Of a DNA stretch of 64,000 nucleotides, positions 60,258 to 64,000 are shown piece after piece. The notes beneath the pieces are model-generated. The model did not search any database. It was not told where the DNA came from and saw nothing but the letters and a program-made list of their open reading frames with translations. Position 1 is the stretch's first letter, and the number at the start of each line of letters is the position of its first letter. The position numbers and the translations under genes are program-made. Source of the DNA: Chromobacterium sp. IIBBL 290-4 (GTDB taxonomy: Bacteria; Pseudomonadota; Gammaproteobacteria; Burkholderiales; Chromobacteriaceae); the NCBI RefSeq assembly GCF_024207115.1, contig NZ_CP100128.1, positions 4,526,001 to 4,590,000 of the forward strand, given 5' to 3'.

Positions 60258-62402
60258 TTACTGAAATCTTGACAAGTTCGCTTTAAACTTATTTAATATA
60301 TCTGCAGTCTCCCCCAGTGATCGACTATGCATTCTGCAAAAATCATTATGGCGATAGATAGCATCATCTAAAACAACACCAATCTCTGCCAAGGTATTTT
60401 TTTCCAAAATCATGTCCTTGGCAGATTTTAATATCTCCGCCTTTCCCCTTGTTACCCTACTAAGACTTTGCATCTTCTTATCAATAACAGGACTCAACTC
60501 CTTCGCCAAATGGATCTTAAAATCCAATGCCATTCTAGAATAGGCTGCTTGCGTCCCTAACATTGAAACTCTATCAAGCATCATTTTTTCCAATCCTTCT
60601 GGAAAATGCGGCACACCTTCTCGCACCAATATAAACTGATCCTGGCTTGCAGGAATATCTTCTATTTTAAAACCCTCAATTCCGCCCAAGATGTCACGCA
60701 ATTTGTTTATCGCTTCAACATTGTCACTCTTATTCAATTCAATAAATTTTAAATTTACCGCACTCACCAACTCATCCACCCCTGCGCCTCTCATTTCTTT
60801 TGATACGTTAAATCTAACTACGCCACTTCTTTCGTCCCAACGCATATCAATCACCCCTTCAAATGCTTCTTTTTTCTTGTCAAGCTCTTCCAAAAAATTT
60901 GGCACATTTTCAAACTTCTCCCTGACCATTACATAAGCATCATCCACTGCCGACATCAGCGTATTATTCGCCTGTCTTGAATAATCAGGCGAACGTATCA
61001 ATTGCAATCCTCCTCCGCCAACCACACTCGCCGCCACTCCCAAATAACCTCTCAAACACCAACCTATCCCCATAGCTACGGCTGATGAAGCCATGGGGTG
61101 CTCTTCGGCCATGTCAATATAATGCTGCGCATCCAAAGGCAGGGCTTCATATATATCACTTGCTTTTTCTAAAACTTTATCTCGAGCCCCCGAAATAAAA
61201 CCATCTATCTTCCCCTTCCCGCTTGAGGCCAGATTCGCAACACTGTCCCAGCGATTAGTAGGAGTATATTTCTTTGCAGCCTCTCCAAAATCGAGCATGA
61301 GTCCTCTTGCTTTCGCCTTGCTCAATCGCAAGGAAATTTGACTCGCACCCAAATTATCAGCCAAGCAAACTCCTGTTCTCTCCTCATGGTGATACAATCT
61401 AAAAAACGGTGATTTAACAACAGCCATCTTAATGGCCGATTCTAAACTCTTAGCATCACCTTCATGACACTCCTTTAATGCGCCATCCATAAACTTTGCC
61501 AAATCTGCCACGCCAATATTGCGCACATTATCATTCAACACAGACAACGAGGGAATTCCATCTTGATCGGTGCCGACTGTATAAAAGCTGGCCAATTTGC
61601 TGCTCACTGCATTGCACAACGCACCGGCATCTTCTTTACTTGGATATCCCGCGTAAGACCAGCCCTTTTCAACAACTCGGTCAATAATTCCAGGAGGTTG
61701 ACTCATACCCATAAGCCTACCTAATCCCTCTACCTCATTCTTAACTCCTGATAGAAATATCAGCTTGGATTCATCTATCTCATTCAATACTTTCAGCTCT
61801 CCCAGCATCTCTTTGAAACATCCCACTGCCGAGAAAAGTATGTCTTTTACATCACCCTCGCCAACTTTCTCATACTCGCTCGCCACACTTTCACCAAATT
61901 TTTTTATTGCAGCCTGCGCTAATAAATTAGCACTATCAAATTCAGTCACCGCATGAAAAACATCTTCCGGACAAAAAAGCACCAGACTTTGCAAGCTAAC
62001 CATCAACATAGTCTTCTGAGCTAACATTAATCTATCGGTGAACTCGCCGGCCCCCCCCTTTCCAGATTTATGAATCACTAAATTTTCAAGACATGAATCA
62101 CCGGTTGTGATATTTTTTTTTATGATCGAAATACACTCCGTCGCCCCCGGATCAACACTGAAACGCGCTCGAAAACGAGTCCAGGCTTCCATAACCTTTT
62201 CATCATCCAAGTGTGCAAAAATACATTCTTTACTTGGACGCCTGACCAATAGATCTCTTAGCTCTTGAGCAGAACCATTTCCTAATGCATTTCTCTCCTC
62301 TCCCGCCGAGGCGGCTACTCGAGCAGATCCATGATTTACACTCACATCCGTGGCAGTGTGTCCAATATTACTTACTAGTGTTGAACCTGATCCTACTCTC
62401 AT
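60258..62402 (-). CDS. Putative large T3SS effector of unknown function
   Basis: A 714-residue protein that I do not recognise. The first 50 residues are Ser/Gly/Asn-rich, like a secretion signal and chaperone-binding region. The body is mostly helical. One hydrophobic, glycine-rich segment (about 465-495, SSAVAMGIGWCLRGYLGVAASVVGGGG) could insert into or contact a membrane. The C-terminal 120 residues are charged helices. Its start overlaps the stop of an upstream CesT-like gene (ATGA), the usual chaperone-effector order. G+C is near 40-45% by eye. It does not resemble SipA, which is missing from the locus. Confidence 0.6.
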   Translation of the reverse strand: MRVGSGSTLVSNIGHTATDVSVNHGSARVAASAGEERNALGNGSAQELRDLLVRRPSKECIFAHLDDEKVMEAWTRFRARFSVDPGATECISIIKKNITTGDSCLENLVIHKSGKGGAGEFTDRLMLAQKTMLMVSLQSLVLFCPEDVFHAVTEFDSANLLAQAAIKKFGESVASEYEKVGEGDVKDILFSAVGCFKEMLGELKVLNEIDESKLIFLSGVKNEVEGLGRLMGMSQPPGIIDRVVEKGWSYAGYPSKEDAGALCNAVSSKLASFYTVGTDQDGIPSLSVLNDNVRNIGVADLAKFMDGALKECHEGDAKSLESAIKMAVVKSPFFRLYHHEERTGVCLADNLGASQISLRLSKAKARGLMLDFGEAAKKYTPTNRWDSVANLASSGKGKIDGFISGARDKVLEKASDIYEALPLDAQHYIDMAEEHPMASSAVAMGIGWCLRGYLGVAASVVGGGGLQLIRSPDYSRQANNTLMSAVDDAYVMVREKFENVPNFLEELDKKKEAFEGVIDMRWDERSGVVRFNVSKEMRGAGVDELVSAVNLKFIELNKSDNVEAINKLRDILGGIEGFKIEDIPASQDQFILVREGVPHFPEGLEKMMLDRVSMLGTQAAYSRMALDFKIHLAKELSPVIDKKMQSLSRVTRGKAEILKSAKDMILEKNTLAEIGVVLDDAIYRHNDFCRMHSRSLGETADILNKFKANLSRFQ

Positions 62403-62971
62403 CGAAGCACCCTTGTATTTTTAACCCAAGCTTGTTGATTAACAATCCCACCCAACTCTTCGCGCTTTCTTGTATTGGAAAAAAATACTTGACGCTCCAA
62501 CTCAGATAAGGCAATAAAAACCGCATCAAGCCCGTCATCCAGACATTGATGCAACTCTTCCTGTGCCAAGCCCGTCAAATTTATTGATTTACAAAAATAC
62601 AGCTTATCATCATCCTCATTCACAGCAAGGCCACCTTGAAATTGCAGTTGCCTCCAGTTAACAACCAGGGCAGCCTCAAACAAGCTCTCCCTATTTTCTA
62701 TTTCAACATCCAGAATAGCCGTCAATAACAGACGTCCAAGAGAGAGGTGAATGAAAAACTGCTGTGTGCCAGAAAAAAAACTTGCAACACCAGCCTGATT
62801 AAACTGTATGCCAGGGACGTAGTTAGATAACCACCCCTCAACATCATCATTCAAATAAGAAATATCCCGCACCGCTATCCCCTTTATATGAATTGATTCA
62901 CACATTTCCGCGTCTGCAGAAACACTGGATTCCATGCATTCGGCCGTCCTGAATGCATGGGCTGTTGACAT
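62399..62971 (-). CDS. Putative type III chaperone for the 714-residue protein
   Basis: A 190-residue protein with the alpha-beta pattern of class I chaperones in residues 45-165 (GVASFFSGTQQFFIHLSLGRLLLTAILDVE, ALVVNWRQLQFQGGLAVNEDDDKLYFCKSI, CLDDGLDAVFIALSELERQVF). It is larger than usual; translation may start later, at MESSVSADAEM (residue 13). It resembles the 131-residue chaperone nearby in its order of strands and helices. It overlaps the downstream effector gene by four bases. Confidence 0.58.
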   Translation of the reverse strand: MSTAHAFRTAECMESSVSADAEMCESIHIKGIAVRDISYLNDDVEGWLSNYVPGIQFNQAGVASFFSGTQQFFIHLSLGRLLLTAILDVEIENRESLFEAALVVNWRQLQFQGGLAVNEDDDKLYFCKSINLTGLAQEELHQCLDDGLDAVFIALSELERQVFFSNTRKREELGGIVNQQAWVKNTRVLR

Positions 62972-63232
62972 TTTCGATTGCTGACATAAACAACCACCTT
63001 CGCATTCATGTCCAAACTCTAGCCAAAAGCATGTGCAGGCGCCTTAAACGCGTTGCGCCAAAAGAACTTGCACAAAACGCTCACAGCCTTCTTCGCACAC
63101 TCATCCGTCCGCAAGCTACCCATTGCCAACCTTACCCACAAAGGATAACATGTTTGCTATGATATACATCATAACGAACTTTTTATAAAAACACATCAGC
63201 GCATCCTGCGCCGCCTTTAGCAGGAGATCAAA
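62972..63232. promoter_or_regulatory. cilA upstream region with a short palindrome
   Basis: The 261-base gap separates the divergent chaperone gene and cilA. A perfect dyad, TATGAT-ATAC-ATCATA, lies at 63158-63173, 59 bases before the cilA start. It could be an operator or an AT-rich target for silencing proteins; TATGAT itself resembles a -10 box. AGGAG at 63221-63225 is the cilA ribosome binding site. Confidence 0.45.
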
Positions 63233-64000
63233 ATGGTTAACAAGGACGGTTTCATCCACCGGCAATTCGTCTTCGGCGACTTCATCCTGCACTTCGACGG
63301 CAGGCTGACGCACTGCGGCCAGCCTGTCGGCGTGCCGCCCAAGGAATTGGCGGTGTTGACAGCGCTGCTGGAAGCGGCGGGCGAGCTGGTCAGCAAGGAC
63401 GCCTTGCTGGAGCGAGCTTGGCCAGGCGGCGAGGTGAGCGAAGAATCGCTGACCCGCTGCATTTGCGCGCTGCGCCGCATCCTGCTGGAGAACAAGGAGC
63501 AGCGCTATATCGATACCGTATACGGCAAGGGATACCGCTTTTGCCGGCCGGTGGCGGTGGTGGCGCGCCAGGAGGAAACGATAAGCTCCGCATCGGTGGC
63601 GGTGCTGCCGTTCCGGGCAGAGGGCCAACTGGATACGCAGGCGCTGCATGGCGCGCTGGTGCAAAATCTGGTCCGCTACCTGCCATTCGGCTTGCGGGTC
63701 TTGCCTGCCACGCTGACGCGCGACTGCCAAAGCCTGAGCGACCTGCAGCTGCTGATGGAGCAGCTCTCGCCTGACTACTATCTGGCCGGCCAGGCGCAAG
63801 GCGAAGGCGAAGCCGCCATGCTGCGCGTGGAATTGATCCGCTCGCCAGGACATCAGCTGGTGCATCACGAAAGCATCGCCCTGGCCGGTTTGCACCCTGC
63901 CGCGCTGCAGGCGCGGCTGAGCGACTTGCTGGCTCGGCAAATCGCCGGCCAACGCGGAGATCAAACCCGCGAACTGGACTCGCTGGGCTCCGCCATTCCC
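63233..64000 (+). CDS. cilA: HilA-like T3SS transcriptional activator CilA (5' part)
   Basis: Open at the right edge, 256 residues seen. The N-terminal OmpR/PhoB-type winged helix covers about residues 10-105, with GVPPKELAVLTALLEAAGELVSKDALLERAWPGGEVSEESLTRCICALRRIL and YIDTVYGKGYRF. No receiver domain precedes it, as in HilA and CadC-type regulators. From about residue 118 (SVAVLPFRAEGQ) a second domain begins, like the HilA middle region. It lies divergent from the effector modules and is probably the master activator of the locus, acting on the invF promoter. Confidence 0.88.
   Translation, partial: MVNKDGFIHRQFVFGDFILHFDGRLTHCGQPVGVPPKELAVLTALLEAAGELVSKDALLERAWPGGEVSEESLTRCICALRRILLENKEQRYIDTVYGKGYRFCRPVAVVARQEETISSASVAVLPFRAEGQLDTQALHGALVQNLVRYLPFGLRVLPATLTRDCQSLSDLQLLMEQLSPDYYLAGQAQGEGEAAMLRVELIRSPGHQLVHHESIALAGLHPAALQARLSDLLARQIAGQRGDQTRELDSLGSAIP

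Noticed and set aside
60258..62402. SipA identity for the 714-residue protein
   Set aside because: Similar length, but none of the SipA C-terminal actin-binding sequence or central repeat region is visible, and it lies outside the sip operon.

Overview
The window is about 62-65% G+C over most of its length and reads as a chromosomal segment of a Gram-negative betaproteobacterium, most likely Chromobacterium or a close relative in the Chromobacteriaceae. The reasons are the Neisseriales-like housekeeping genes (rne with a long Ala/Val/Glu-rich tail, rluC, pyrD, gltX, fur divergent from bamE, dapB, clpB) and a Salmonella SPI-1-type type III secretion (T3SS) locus in the order known from the Chromobacterium Cpi-1 island, next to a HilA-like (CilA) regulator. 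Species assignment is inference.

Layout. 1-5396: an ebo cluster in order D(partial)-E-C-A-B-F, with overlapping or abutting genes and a terminator at its end; such clusters are linked in other bacteria to moving secondary metabolites across the cell envelope. 5403-5478: tRNA-Asn. 5572-14906: rne, then a plus-strand run rluC, HAD phosphatase, Rieske protein, SppA-like peptidase, motD, nitroreductase, pyrD and a SlyB-like lipoprotein. 14921-16452: a nested insertion, in which an IS4-like element reduced to its ends sits in the slyB/bpt terminator with a 12-bp target duplication and contains an IS110/IS1111-type element. 16483-30846: fur-aat-bpt, bamE-dapB, a FecCD-type permease with its ATPase, clpB behind a likely heat-shock promoter, a chemoreceptor, mnmC, a thioesterase and crcB.

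30898-35046 is an AT-rich accessory island between crcB and gltX, built from a 109-bp MITE-like repeat, a decayed IS5-family transposase and an IS3-family element. It carries what I regard as the most novel content: a 56-residue precursor-like peptide with a double-glycine leader, absent from any long-ORF prediction, followed by a radical SAM/SPASM maturase. Together they look like a small RiPP (ribosomally made, modified peptide) system. The IS3 end supplies the last codons of the maturase, so the system may have been cut short and its exporter lost.

35113-40492 returns to chromosomal genes (gltX, LysE exporter, MocR regulator with a clear palindromic operator, an unknown HTH protein, an EAL protein). 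40482-58069 is a minus-strand T3SS operon set: invF-invG-invE-invA-invC-spaM-spaN-spaO-spaP-spaQ-spaR-spaS, then sicA-sipB-sipC-sipD-iacP, ending in the EAL gene, which overlaps iacP. No invB or sipA homologue lies inside the set. 58502-62971 has two AT-rich putative effector genes, each beside a CesT-like chaperone gene; one effector has an HExxH zinc-protease motif. The window ends in a plus-strand, truncated cilA (hilA-like) activator gene.
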